This document shows, in pieces, positions 10,631 through 19,015 of a DNA stretch of 64,000 nt; the stretch's first letter is position 1; each line of letters begins with the position of its first letter. Made by a program: the position numbers and the translations under genes. Source of the DNA: Sinorhizobium kostiense (GTDB lineage Bacteria; Pseudomonadota; Alphaproteobacteria; Rhizobiales; Rhizobiaceae). The stretch spans positions 1 to 64,000 of the forward strand of contig NZ_JAGILA010000005.1 in assembly GCF_017874595.1 (NCBI RefSeq). The letters run 5' to 3'. The notes under the pieces are model-generated. The model did not search any database. It was not told the DNA's origin and saw only the letters and a list, made by a program, of their open reading frames with translations.

Positions 10631-11905
10631 TTAACTCTTATCCAGACCGTAAGCGGAATGCAAAGTGCGAACGGCCAATTCGGCATAAGGTCCGTCGATC
10701 AGGATGGATATCTTGATTTCGGAGGTGGTGATCGCTTTGATGTTGATGCCCTTCTCGGCAAGCGCACGGAAGGCGGAGGCGGCAACACCTGCATGGCTGC
10801 GCATGCCGATGCCAATGACCGAAACCTTGACGAGGCCGGCCTCGGACTGGACGACGTCGTAGCCGATCTTTTCCTTGTTCTCGGAGAGCACCGCCAGCGC
10901 CTTGTTGACGTCTCCGGAGGGCACGGTGAAGGTCATATCCGTCTTGGACCCGTCTTCCGAAATGTTCTGGACGATCATGTCGACGTTGATATGCGCTTCC
11001 GCGAGCGGGCCGAAGATCGCGGCGGAAACGCCCGGCCGGTCGGCGAGGCGGCGCAGCGAGATCTGGGCTTCATCCTTGGCATAGGCAATGCCGGTTACGA
11101 CTTCCTGTTCCACGATCTCATCCTCATCACAAATCAGCGTTCCGGGCGGGTTCAGAAGGTCACCCATGCCCGGCGCATCGGGATCCTCGAAAGACGAGCG
11201 CACGAAGGTGCGAACCTTATGCACCATGGCAAGCTCGACCGAGCGCACCTGCAGCACCTTCGCGCCAAGCGAGGCCATCTCCAGCATTTCCTCGAAGGCG
11301 ATCTTCTTCAACCGCCGCGCCTTGGGCTCGATGCGCGGGTCTGTCGTATAGACGCCATCGACGTCGGTATAAATGTCGCAGCGGTCAGCCTTGACAGCAG
11401 CCGCAATCGCGACGGCGGAGGTGTCCGAGCCGCCGCGGCCGAGCGTTGCCACGCGATTATCGGGCCCGATCCCCTGGAAGCCGGCAACGACCGCCACCTG
11501 ACCTTCACCCATCCGCCGGATTATCTCGGTGCCGTCGATATCGAGGATGCGGGCGGCGCCATGGGCATTATCCGTGCGTATCGGGATCTGCCACCCCTGC
11601 CAGGAGCGGGCATTGATCCCCATGGACTGCAGCGCGATCGCAAGCAGCCCGGAGGTCACCTGCTCGCCCGAGGCGACAACGGCATCGTATTCGCGCGCAT
11701 CGTAGAACGGGGCGTTCGACCCGGCTACCTTCGGCATATTGTCGACCCAGCCGACGAGTTCGTTGGTCTTGCCGGACATCGCCGAGACGACGATCGCGAC
11801 CTCGTGGCCGGCTTCAACTTCGCGTTTCACATGGCGGGCGACATTGTGGATGCGATCCAAATCTGCGACGGATGTCCCGCCGAATTTCATCACGATGCGT
11901 GCCAT
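10631..11905 (-). CDS. lysC: Aspartate kinase
   Basis: Phosphorylates L-aspartate in the first step to lysine, threonine, methionine and diaminopimelate. The 424-residue length fits the monofunctional class. The kinase domain opens with the KFGGTSVAD motif at residues 7-15. Two ACT domains fill the last 160 residues and are expected to bind lysine and threonine for feedback control. It is cytoplasmic. I searched the 180 bp upstream for a lysine-riboswitch-like structure and did not see one. lysA lies elsewhere in this window. Confidence 0.96.
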   Translation of the reverse strand: MARIVMKFGGTSVADLDRIHNVARHVKREVEAGHEVAIVVSAMSGKTNELVGWVDNMPKVAGSNAPFYDAREYDAVVASGEQVTSGLLAIALQSMGINARSWQGWQIPIRTDNAHGAARILDIDGTEIIRRMGEGQVAVVAGFQGIGPDNRVATLGRGGSDTSAVAIAAAVKADRCDIYTDVDGVYTTDPRIEPKARRLKKIAFEEMLEMASLGAKVLQVRSVELAMVHKVRTFVRSSFEDPDAPGMGDLLNPPGTLICDEDEIVEQEVVTGIAYAKDEAQISLRRLADRPGVSAAIFGPLAEAHINVDMIVQNISEDGSKTDMTFTVPSGDVNKALAVLSENKEKIGYDVVQSEAGLVKVSVIGIGMRSHAGVAASAFRALAEKGINIKAITTSEIKISILIDGPYAELAVRTLHSAYGLDKS

Positions 11906-12083
11906 TTCGCCTCTACCGTACCAACAAGTTTGCCCACGCGAACGCGCGTCAGAAAAGCGTCCCTCGTGGGCCCTGGCGCTCGAAGAGCTTTTAAACAGAC
12001 GTCTTGGACATCGGCCAGTCCCGCTTCGGGAGCGGAAAGTCGCGGCGTCTCTTAGCGGATCAGGGAACGGGGTGCAATGGCCG

Positions 12084-12599
12084 TCAGACGGGAGGTCGCG
12101 CGATCACGCAAGCAACGTCGCAACCCTCGACCGCCCGCGTGAGGGTCGCCTCGACGGTCCAACCGTTACGGCAGGCGGCCGCTCCGAGAACTTGCGCAAT
12201 GTCGGCCGCTCCATGAGACGGTTCGTCGTGGATGAGGAACAGGCGACCTGAGGGCGACAGATGCCGCGCCAGGCGCGCAAGTTCACGTGCGGGATCGCCG
12301 CGGGCAAAGACGCCAACGCGCATGGCGAAAGCCTTGTCGAAGCGGGCGCTGCCAAGTTCGGCGCAGGCGAATTCGGCAAGCTGGAGTTCGAGGCGCCCGG
12401 CAGCAAGATGGCCGGAGTTGCGCCGTTTGGCAGCTTCGATCATCGCCGCGGAACGGTCGATCGCCACCATGCGGCCGCCAACGAGGCGATCGCAGATCTG
12501 GGAGACGGAGACGCCATGGCCGCAGCCGATCTCCAAAATCCTTTCGCAAGGCTCGGGCGAAAGCAGTTCCACGGCCCAGCCGATCCGCTCATTCCCCAT
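12084..12599 (-). CDS. Class I SAM-dependent methyltransferase
   Basis: A small methyltransferase of about 171 residues with motif I ILEIGCGHG and an acidic VAIDRS after the second strand. The C-terminal part lacks the usual extra lid, so it is close to a bare Rossmann core. The substrate is unknown. The start is uncertain: I prefer the ATG of MGNERIGW, which has GGGGTGG just upstream, over in-frame ATGs at 12671 and 12731. It diverges from the DHFR-like reductase gene. Confidence 0.75.
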   Translation of the reverse strand: MGNERIGWAVELLSPEPCERILEIGCGHGVSVSQICDRLVGGRMVAIDRSAAMIEAAKRRNSGHLAAGRLELQLAEFACAELGSARFDKAFAMRVGVFARGDPARELARLARHLSPSGRLFLIHDEPSHGAADIAQVLGAAACRNGWTVEATLTRAVEGCDVACVIARPPV

Positions 12600-12764
12600 C
12601 GCCACCCCATGTCGCTCGTTCCGCAGGCGGAGCGTGCCGGATAGCACAAACCGCCGGTACGGCCAACCCATACCGATACAATAATAAAACCACTTGCATA
12701 ATTGAACCAGCACTGCCATTCTGCCCAGCAACGTCGATGGAACTCAAACGGCGGGAGGAAAATC

Positions 12765-13310
12765 ATGCGCAAAGTCATCATGTGGGACATGGTCAGCGTC
12801 GACGGCTTCTTTGAAGCTCCGGATCATGACATCGGCTGGTTCGTCTTCGAGGACGAGCTCGCCGCCTATATTGGCGAGACTCAGCTTCAAACCGGTACGC
12901 TTCTCTTCGGTCGTGTGACCTATGAGCTGATGGCCGCCTATTGGCCGTCGGCCGAGGGAGACATCGCAACCTTCATGAACGGCGTCGAGAAATTCGTCTT
13001 CTCCAGGACACTTCAAAGCGCCGACTGGAACAATACGACGCTCGTCTCCGGCGATGCCGTCGCCGAGGTAGAGCGCCTCAAGCGGCTCGATGGCGGCACC
13101 ATTTTCATCTTTGGGAGCGCGAACTTCGCGGCGACGCTTACCGCCAGAGGGCTGGTCGACGAATACCGCCTCGGCATCAATCCGGTGCTGCTCGGCAAGG
13201 GCACCCCGCTCTTCCAGGGCATCCCCAAGCGCACGAAGCTGAGGCTCACCCATGTCCGCCCCCTGAAATCAGGCGTCACCATCGTGCACTATCAGCCCAC
13301 CGACGCCTGA
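12765..13310 (+). CDS. Dihydrofolate reductase family protein (RibD C-terminal type)
   Basis: A 181-residue protein with the RibD C-terminal/DHFR-like fold, recognisable by MRKVIMWDMVSVDGFFE at the start, LLFGRVTYELM (about 45-55) and IFIFGSANFAATL (about 107-119). The family binds NADPH; the real substrate of these stand-alone versions is unknown and it is not the housekeeping folA. The start is fixed by a GGGAGG immediately upstream; longer in-frame starts lack one. It lies between two methyltransferase genes but is probably transcribed alone. Confidence 0.85.
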   Translation: MRKVIMWDMVSVDGFFEAPDHDIGWFVFEDELAAYIGETQLQTGTLLFGRVTYELMAAYWPSAEGDIATFMNGVEKFVFSRTLQSADWNNTTLVSGDAVAEVERLKRLDGGTIFIFGSANFAATLTARGLVDEYRLGINPVLLGKGTPLFQGIPKRTKLRLTHVRPLKSGVTIVHYQPTDA

Positions 13311-13418
13311 CCACGACACAAGTGCACTCTTGACATCGCCTGTCGATCGTCCGACTTCACGATCGGAACCACGAAGCCCGGGCAAGCCCGGATCTTAAAC
13401 CAGGCGAGGAGGCTCCCG

Positions 13419-14165
13419 ATGAGCGAGACGGCACGCACCACCATCGACCAGAGCGAGGTGGATCGCTTTTCGGCCATGGCCGCCGAATGGTGGAACCCGA
13501 CCGGCAAGTTCCGCCCGCTGCACAAGTTCAATCCGGTACGCCTTGCCTATATCCGCGACAAAGTCTGCGAACATCTCGGCCGCGATCCCAAGAGACCTCA
13601 ACCGCTTGAAGGCCTGCGGCTGCTCGACATCGGTTGTGGTGGCGGGCTGCTCTCCGAGCCGATGGCGCGGATGGGCGCCGACGTGCTCGGGGCCGACGCT
13701 TCGGAACGGAATATCGGCATCGCGAGGACACACGCGGCGGGAAGCGGCGTTATCGTCGACTACCGTGCGGTGACCGCCGAAGCGCTTGCCGAAGCCGGCG
13801 AGAGTTTTGATGTCATCCTCAACATGGAAGTGGTCGAGCATGTCGCCGATGTCGACCTCTTCGTCACCACCTGCGCCCACATGGTACGGCCCGGCGGTTT
13901 GATGTTCGTTGCCACCATCAATCGCACTGTGAAGGCCGCGGCACTTGCGATCTTCGCCGCCGAAAACCTGCTGCGCTGGCTGCCCCGCGGCACACATCAA
14001 TATGACAAGCTGGTGCGCCCGGAGGAATTGGAGAAGCCGCTTCAGGCGAGCGGCATGGAGATCACCGACCGTACCGGCGTATTCTTCAATCCGCTTTCCA
14101 ATCAGTGGAACCTGTCGAGGGACATGGACGTCAACTATATGATCGTCGCCAGGCGGCCAATTTAA
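13419..14165 (+). CDS. ubiG: Ubiquinone biosynthesis O-methyltransferase UbiG
   Basis: Catalyses both O-methylation steps of ubiquinone synthesis. The 248-residue length is normal. Motif I reads LLDIGCGGG (about 68-76) and the family-typical opening ties [16 protein letters not shown] to the substrate side; NMEVVEHV is the conserved post-I region. A GGAGG precedes the ATG. A TTGACA -35-like hexamer lies about 90 bp upstream, although no good -10 follows. It converges with the DUF1178 gene. Confidence 0.95.
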   Translation: MSETARTTIDQSEVDRFSAMAAEWWNPTGKFRPLHKFNPVRLAYIRDKVCEHLGRDPKRPQPLEGLRLLDIGCGGGLLSEPMARMGADVLGADASERNIGIARTHAAGSGVIVDYRAVTAEALAEAGESFDVILNMEVVEHVADVDLFVTTCAHMVRPGGLMFVATINRTVKAAALAIFAAENLLRWLPRGTHQYDKLVRPEELEKPLQASGMEITDRTGVFFNPLSNQWNLSRDMDVNYMIVARRPI

Positions 14166-14300
14166 GCGGGAACTCCTCCGTCCGACCGCGTTCCATCACC
14201 CTCTGCGCGCCGCTCCGCGGCCATAGGCGGGCACTCGCTTGACGCGGGCGCCAAGCCCTTGGGCGGGATTGAGAAAGGTTTTGAAATTCTTTGAAGCGCC

Positions 14301-14729
14301 TCAGTTCGTATCATCGGGAAGCGCAGGCAGCGGCGCGATCTCGATACCTTCTTCCAAAAGCGCGATCGCCTCTTCCGCGCTCGCCTTGCCGATCAGGCCG
14401 CGCTGGCCGGCCTCGCCATAATGGATCTTGCGCGCTTCCTCCGGGAAGCGCTCGCCAACATCCTCGGCGTTTTCACGGATGGTTTTCACCATCTCGCGGA
14501 GTTTTGCAATCGTTTCCTTCTGCGCCTGATCCATGACCAGAGCCTGCCGCGCTTCTTTCTTGCGCCCAGTCGAGACCGCCGGTGCCATCAATTGCTTGCT
14601 GACGGTACTGGAGGTACAGGTGGGACAGGTGATCAGGTGGCGTTCGGACTGCCGTTCAAAGTCATCGCTCGAGGAGAACCAGCCTTCGAAGGCGTGGCCA
14701 TTGTCACAAATGAGATTGTAGTGGATCAA
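14301..14729 (-). CDS. DUF1178 family protein
   Basis: A 142-residue protein with an N-terminal zinc-ribbon-like part: C9, then the CPTC pair near residues 35-38, with EGWFSSSDDFERQ between. A helical, charged C-terminal half follows. Function is unknown. Its start overlaps the end of the amidase gene by 4 bp (ATGA), so translation is coupled and it is the last gene of a comF-grxC-amidase-DUF1178 set. Confidence 0.88.
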   Translation of the reverse strand: MIHYNLICDNGHAFEGWFSSSDDFERQSERHLITCPTCTSSTVSKQLMAPAVSTGRKKEARQALVMDQAQKETIAKLREMVKTIRENAEDVGERFPEEARKIHYGEAGQRGLIGKASAEEAIALLEEGIEIAPLPALPDDTN

Positions 14730-15583
14730 GCTGCAACGCCTCCTTTCCCAGCCGGGACCACTTGTTCCAGTACGAAATCGCGCGCGTTCTTGAGGTTCGG
14801 AATCCGTCCTCGCGCGGCATGTGCCGCCGCCACATCGATCTCGGCCATGATAACGGCCTCGCCGGCCGGACCCGCTTGAGCCAATACACGGCCCCAGGGA
14901 TCGATGATCATGGAGTGGCCAAATGTCTCACGTCCGTCTTCATGCGCGCCCGCCTGCGCGGCGGCGACGACGAACAGCCCATTCTCGATCGCCCGCGCGC
15001 GCAGCAGGATCTCCCAATGCGCCTCGCCCGTCTGGCGGGTGAAAGCCGCCGGCAACGACATGATCTCTGCTCCGGCGATGGCCTGCCGGCGAAAGAGCTC
15101 CGGAAAGCGCACGTCATAGCAAATCGCAAAGCCGAGCTTGCCGAAGGGGAGGTCGACCATGCGGGCCGTGGATCCGGGCCGATAGGCGGCGCTTTCACGC
15201 CAACTCTCGCCATTAGCGAGATCCACGTCGAACATGTGGATCTTGTCGTAATCGCAGATCTTCTTGCCGTCCGGCCCGAAGAGAAATCCGCGATTGGCAA
15301 TCTTGCCGTCCGAGAGACCTATCGGCGTCGAGCCGATGTGAAGATAGATATCGAGCTCGCCGGCGAGCCGTGCCGCCTCGCGGACGACGAGGTCGCTCGC
15401 CTCGTCTTTCAAAACGGCGCGAAGCCCTTCGCGATCGCGCTGGATGGCGCCGGTCATTTCGGGCGTCTGGATGTAGACGGCACCCTGCGACGCAGCCTCG
15501 CTCACCAGGCTCGCCATCGTCTCCACATTCCTGGCGGGATCGATGCCCGAGCACATCTGAATGGCGGCAGCCTTGAAGGTCAT
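14726..15583 (-). CDS. Carbon-nitrogen hydrolase, Nit/omega-amidase type
   Basis: A 285-residue cytoplasmic amidase of the nitrilase superfamily. The catalytic triad is visible as Glu in QTPEMTG, Lys in YDKIHMFD and Cys in AICYDVRFPELFR. The closest families are deaminated-glutathione amidase (Nit1/YbeM) and omega-amidase (Nit2). The neighbouring grxC favours the glutathione-repair role, but substrate cannot be fixed from sequence alone. I chose the ATG of MTFKAAAIQM, 27 codons inside the longest frame, since the family starts there. Confidence 0.88.
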   Translation of the reverse strand: MTFKAAAIQMCSGIDPARNVETMASLVSEAASQGAVYIQTPEMTGAIQRDREGLRAVLKDEASDLVVREAARLAGELDIYLHIGSTPIGLSDGKIANRGFLFGPDGKKICDYDKIHMFDVDLANGESWRESAAYRPGSTARMVDLPFGKLGFAICYDVRFPELFRRQAIAGAEIMSLPAAFTRQTGEAHWEILLRARAIENGLFVVAAAQAGAHEDGRETFGHSMIIDPWGRVLAQAGPAGEAVIMAEIDVAAAHAARGRIPNLKNARDFVLEQVVPAGKGGVAA

Positions 15584-15673
15584 TGCTATTTCTCCGGATG
15601 AGAAGGACGGGCCGAAGCGATCTGACCACCTTCTCCATTCATTTTCCTGGCGCGCCCGACGCATTTCGAAGTG

Positions 15674-15931
15674 TCAAGCGGCCAGCAGCTCGTCGAGCCT
15701 GCCCGCGCGGTCAAGCGCATGCAAATCGTCGCAACCGCCGACGGGGACATCGTTGATGAAAATTTGCGGAAACGTCCTGCGACCGTTGGACTTCTCGATC
15801 ATCGTCTGGCGCAATGCCGGATCGTAAGTGGCATCATGCTCCACAAAGGGGACGCCCTTGCTTTCGAGAAGCTTCTTTGCCCTGGTGCAATAGCCGCAGA
15901 ACTGACGCGTATAAATGACGACCGAAGCCAT
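15674..15931 (-). CDS. grxC: Glutaredoxin 3
   Basis: Glutathione-dependent thiol-disulfide oxidoreductase of 85 residues, the usual size. The active-site pair is FCGYC near residues 11-14, slightly different from the more common CPYC. The cis-Pro and the GGCDDLHAL glutathione-binding end are present. The start is the ATG of MASVVIYTR; an upstream in-frame ATG adds 14 residues not seen in the family. It precedes the amidase gene on the same strand. Confidence 0.94.
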   Translation of the reverse strand: MASVVIYTRQFCGYCTRAKKLLESKGVPFVEHDATYDPALRQTMIEKSNGRRTFPQIFINDVPVGGCDDLHALDRAGRLDELLAA

Positions 15932-15976
15932 GATCTCGAACTGCTCCTTCCATCCCGGCAATATGCCGGACACCGC

Positions 15977-16065
15977 CGCCGCATGCCTCCCGGATCGCCG
16001 TTGGAGAGGAAATCATGCAGAGATTCAAAGTGCTACAGCGATCGCCCGAAGGCGACCACGTTTCA
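15977..16065. repeat. Interspersed palindromic repeat, copy 1 (degenerate)
   Basis: Between grxC and comF lies GCATGCCTCC...GGAGAGGAAATCATGCAG followed by TTCAAAGTGCTACAGCGATCGCCCGAAGGCGA. The order of CATGC palindrome then CTACAGCG segment matches the copy at 34209 and is the reverse of those at 33176, 52427 and 59692. The second part forms a small hairpin (TCGCCcgaaGGCGA). Confidence 0.6.
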
Positions 16066-16066
16066 G

Positions 16067-16834
16067 TCATATAGGACCGGACATTGCTCTTGCAAAGGTC
16101 AAAACGGTGACCTCACCCACCCCTGCCCGCTTCAGCGCGCGCGCCGCGGCCGAAACGGTGGCGCCGGTCGTATAAACGTCGTCGACGAGCACGACGGCTT
16201 TGCCCGCCAGACTTGCCCCCACGCGTCGCGGGACGGCGAAGGCGCCGCGGACATTTTCCTCGCGTGCCCTGACGCCGAGGCCGACCTGCCGTCTCGTGCG
16301 TTTGAGGCGTCGAAGCGTTTCCGGCCGATAGGGTTTTTCTGCCGCCACAGCGATCGCCCGCGCCAGTTCCGCCGCTTGGTTGAATCCCCGCCGCCAGAGG
16401 CGAAAGGCATGCAGCGGCACCGGCACGATCATGTCGGCCGATGTGACGGCGCCATCGCTGGCACGGATCATCCATTCGGCCATCATTGGCGCCAGATCGG
16501 TGCGGTCGCGATATTTCAGGCCATGGACCAGATCGCGCGCGATGCCCTCGTGCAGGGCGACCGAGCGAAGCCTGTCGAAGATCGGTGGGTCGGCGAGCGC
16601 TTCGGGCGAAATGGCACCCTCCCCCGGGTCGAAGGAAAAGGGAGAGCCGAGCACCTCGCAATAAGGCCGCTCAATCAAGGGCAGTTTCGCCCAGCAGGAA
16701 GGGCAGACGGCATGCGCGTCACCGGTCAACCGGCCGCAGCCGCGGCAGACCGGGGGGAAGACGACATTGACCACAGCCGCGCCAAGTCGGCTGAAGAATA
16801 CCGCTCCGCGCGTCCTCCAATTTTCAGATTCCAT
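16067..16834 (-). CDS. ComF family protein (phosphoribosyltransferase domain)
   Basis: A 255-residue relative of competence protein ComF. An N-terminal zinc-ribbon carries CRGCGRL and CPSCW (about residues 25-45). A type I phosphoribosyltransferase core ends in the PRPP loop VVLVDDVYTTGAT (about 215-227). In naturally competent bacteria ComF aids DNA uptake; in rhizobia its role is unclear. The start is MESENW, 58 bp from the divergent methyltransferase gene. It is the first gene of the set with grxC, the amidase and DUF1178. Confidence 0.88.
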   Translation of the reverse strand: MESENWRTRGAVFFSRLGAAVVNVVFPPVCRGCGRLTGDAHAVCPSCWAKLPLIERPYCEVLGSPFSFDPGEGAISPEALADPPIFDRLRSVALHEGIARDLVHGLKYRDRTDLAPMMAEWMIRASDGAVTSADMIVPVPLHAFRLWRRGFNQAAELARAIAVAAEKPYRPETLRRLKRTRRQVGLGVRAREENVRGAFAVPRRVGASLAGKAVVLVDDVYTTGATVSAAARALKRAGVGEVTVLTFARAMSGPI

Positions 16835-16892
16835 GAGGTTGACTTTGTCCCCGGCTGGGTTTCTCTCAAATCCGAGATCCGGAGAGAGTATC

Positions 16893-17792
16893 GTGGAAAT
16901 TATCTTTGACCAGAGCCTCGTCGAGGTGAACCGTCGGCGGGCCCTTCGCCGCGGAGACCCGAGCGCGACCTTCCTGCTTGACATCGTGGCGCGGGAACTC
17001 GCCGAGCGCGTCAGCGTCGTGGAACGGCATTTCGGCAGGGCGATGGAATTGCACGGCTACACCGGTGCTGCCGCCCGGCTTTTGACCGAGACCGGGAAGG
17101 TTGACCAGATCGAGCGGGTGGAAACCGATCGCACCTTTGGGACAAGCAAGATGCCGGTGACGGTTGCTCCCCTCGAACGCATTCCCGCCGAGCCGGATTC
17201 GCTCAATCTGCTGATTTCGCCGCTTTCACTGCATTTGACGAATGACACGCCCGGCATGTTCGTCCAGGCGCGCCGCGTATTGAAGCCGGATGGCCTCTTC
17301 CTTGCGGCGATCCCAGGTCACGGCACGCTGCAAGAGCTTCGCGAAGCCCTGCTCGTCGCCGAAGCCGAGCTGACCGGCGGGGCAAGCCCCAGGGTAATTC
17401 CCTTTGCCGACGTTCGCGACATCGGAGCGCTTCTGCAGCGGGCGGGTTTTGCACTGCCCGTGGCCGACGCCGAGACCTACACGGTCCGCTACGATTCGCT
17501 CTTCGGGCTCATGAAGGATTTGAGAGCCATGGGCATGACCAATCCGCTCGCTGCCCGCAGCCGAATACCGGTGTCCAGGCGCTTCTTCATGCAGGCGGCG
17601 GAGATCTATGGCGACCGCTTTGCCGACCCGGACGGGCGGGTCCGCGCGACTTTTTCGGTCATATATGCGTCGGGATGGGCACCGCACGAAAGTCAGCAGA
17701 AGCCGCTGAGGCCAGGATCGGCGCAACGGAGGCTGTCGGATGCCCTTGGCGTGAGGGAGCATTCGGTAAAGAATTCGGAAAAAGGCTCCTGA
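16893..17792 (+). CDS. Methyltransferase domain protein, NDUFAF5/BioC-like
   Basis: A 299-residue protein starting at a GTG with GGAGAGAG just upstream; the ATG further upstream would overlap comF and lacks a ribosome site. It opens IFDQSLVEVNRRRA, typical of the bacterial homologues of mitochondrial complex I assembly factor NDUFAF5. The methyltransferase core includes SPLSLHLTNDTPGMF and RRVLKPDGLFLAAIPG. The canonical GxGxG motif is weak, replaced by HGYTGAAAR. A role in respiratory complex I assembly is known for the mitochondrial homologue; here it is inference. Confidence 0.82.
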   Translation: MEIIFDQSLVEVNRRRALRRGDPSATFLLDIVARELAERVSVVERHFGRAMELHGYTGAAARLLTETGKVDQIERVETDRTFGTSKMPVTVAPLERIPAEPDSLNLLISPLSLHLTNDTPGMFVQARRVLKPDGLFLAAIPGHGTLQELREALLVAEAELTGGASPRVIPFADVRDIGALLQRAGFALPVADAETYTVRYDSLFGLMKDLRAMGMTNPLAARSRIPVSRRFFMQAAEIYGDRFADPDGRVRATFSVIYASGWAPHESQQKPLRPGSAQRRLSDALGVREHSVKNSEKGS

Positions 17793-17800
17793 TCGCCACT

Positions 17801-17968
17801 TCAGGCGTTTTCGATCGTTTCCGCAATGAAGGTGAGGACCTCCTCCAGCTCGCCTGCAAACGCCTGCAGGCCGAGCAGGAGGCCGACGGAGATCAATGCC
17901 GCGATGAGGCCGTATTCCACAGCGGTGGCGCCATCGCGCCTATGAACGAAATATCTAAGCTTCCGCAT
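17801..17968 (-). CDS. Flp/Fap-type pilin (type IVb)
   Basis: A 55-residue protein, small enough to be missed by length filters. After a basic head (MRKLRYFVHRRDG) it has the Flp prepilin signature GATAVEYGLIAALISVGLLLG, in which cleavage is expected after Gly13 and Glu18 is the +5 glutamate. A hydrophobic assembly helix and a short acidic tail ending ENA follow. A GGAGG lies 4 bp before the ATG. No tad, cpa or prepilin peptidase genes are in the window, so it is an isolated pilin or lies apart from its machinery. It converges with the methyltransferase gene. Confidence 0.85.
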   Translation of the reverse strand: MRKLRYFVHRRDGATAVEYGLIAALISVGLLLGLQAFAGELEEVLTFIAETIENA

Positions 17969-18039
17969 GCGTCCTCCACGAGCCTTGACGGCTTCGCCAT
18001 TGCATTGGTCCTGGAGCTGCGCGGAATTTGCCGCTCAGA

Positions 18040-18357
18040 TCAACATCCGCTCCTCGTGCCATCGGCATCGATGATGCACACGGCGCCAGGCATTTCCTGA
18101 AGAACGCTACGGCGCACGGTATAGCGCTTACCGGTGCCGGAGGGAATCGAGCCGGTGGAAATGTTATCGTAGTCGACCGGCCGGTTAGCGAGCATCCGCT
18201 TGTCTGTCTTGGATGACAGCATCGGCGTCAGGACCAGCGTGAGCGCGATAACCGCCGTCCCGAACAGCAGGGCAAGATTGAGCACACCTGTCCGACGGGA
18301 CTGGCTCGTCACCAGATCCTTGTCCTGAACTGTCCTCCAGAAATCCTCGTCCACCAT
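18040..18357 (-). CDS. Hypothetical single-pass membrane protein
   Basis: About 105 residues from the ATG of MVDEDFWRTV; a longer frame upstream looks non-coding. One membrane helix (about 25-46, GVLNLALLFGTAVIALTLVL) divides a short cytoplasmic head from an outer tail with DYDNISTGSIPSG and a hydrophobic end PGAVCIIDADG. I do not recognise a domain. It lies 71 bp before the Flp pilin gene on the same strand and might be co-transcribed with it. Confidence 0.65.
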   Translation of the reverse strand: MVDEDFWRTVQDKDLVTSQSRRTGVLNLALLFGTAVIALTLVLTPMLSSKTDKRMLANRPVDYDNISTGSIPSGTGKRYTVRRSVLQEMPGAVCIIDADGTRSGC

Positions 18358-18601
18358 TCCAGCCTCACGAAACTCATTGAAGAGCAGCGGTGAAACACCC
18401 TTCCCAGCTTCAACCTGACCACGCCGGCCGACACGGGCGCCAACGGCACGGCGCCGAATCCGATTGGGACGACTTTGCCTCACGGGTGATAAATGTTCGA
18501 TTAATAAGACCTCGAAATTCGGGGGAATTGAATTCAGGAGACGGAACTCCTCGCAACCGGATCAATGGCGCGCCTCGGAGCCGAGATCGGCACTGTTTAG
18601 G

Positions 18602-19015
18602 TCAAAGCAGATCCATCAGGAACGGGATCAGCGGCTCGTCGGCGGGAGGCATCGGGTAGTCGCGCAGAGCCTTGGGGCGAACCCATTTTATCGCCTGCCC
18701 CTCACGCCCTTCTGCAATGCCTTCATAACGGCGGCAGATGTAGAGCGGCATCAACAGGTGGAAGCTATCATAGCTATGACTCGCGAAGGTCAAAGGCGCG
18801 AGGCACGCGACCTTGGTGCGGATCCCCAGTTCCTCATCGAGCTCTCGGATCAAAGTCTCCTCGGGCGTCTCGCCGGCCTCCACCTTGCCGCCAGGAAACT
18901 CCCAAAGCCCGGAAAGCGGCTTTCCTTGGGGCCGCTGCGCCAGCAGAATACGCCCATCGGAATCGATCAGCGCGCAAGCCGCGACGAGCACGACCTTCTT
19001 ATCCTTGATTTCCAT
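18602..19015 (-). CDS. mutT: Nudix hydrolase, MutT-type 8-oxo-dGTP diphosphatase
   Basis: A 137-residue sanitising pyrophosphatase. The Nudix box is complete: GGKVEAGETPEETLIRELDE followed by ELGI (about residues 38-61). The family removes 8-oxo-dGTP from the nucleotide pool. Its start overlaps the end of the GNAT gene by 17 bp, so it is the last gene of a ppiC-argJ-GNAT-mutT operon. This placement after argJ is common in rhizobia. Confidence 0.92.
   Translation of the reverse strand: MEIKDKKVVLVAACALIDSDGRILLAQRPQGKPLSGLWEFPGGKVEAGETPEETLIRELDEELGIRTKVACLAPLTFASHSYDSFHLLMPLYICRRYEGIAEGREGQAIKWVRPKALRDYPMPPADEPLIPFLMDLL

Noticed and set aside
11906-12083. Possible lysine riboswitch before lysC
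   Set aside because: No matching helices or conserved core could be seen; the class is not usual in alphaproteobacteria.
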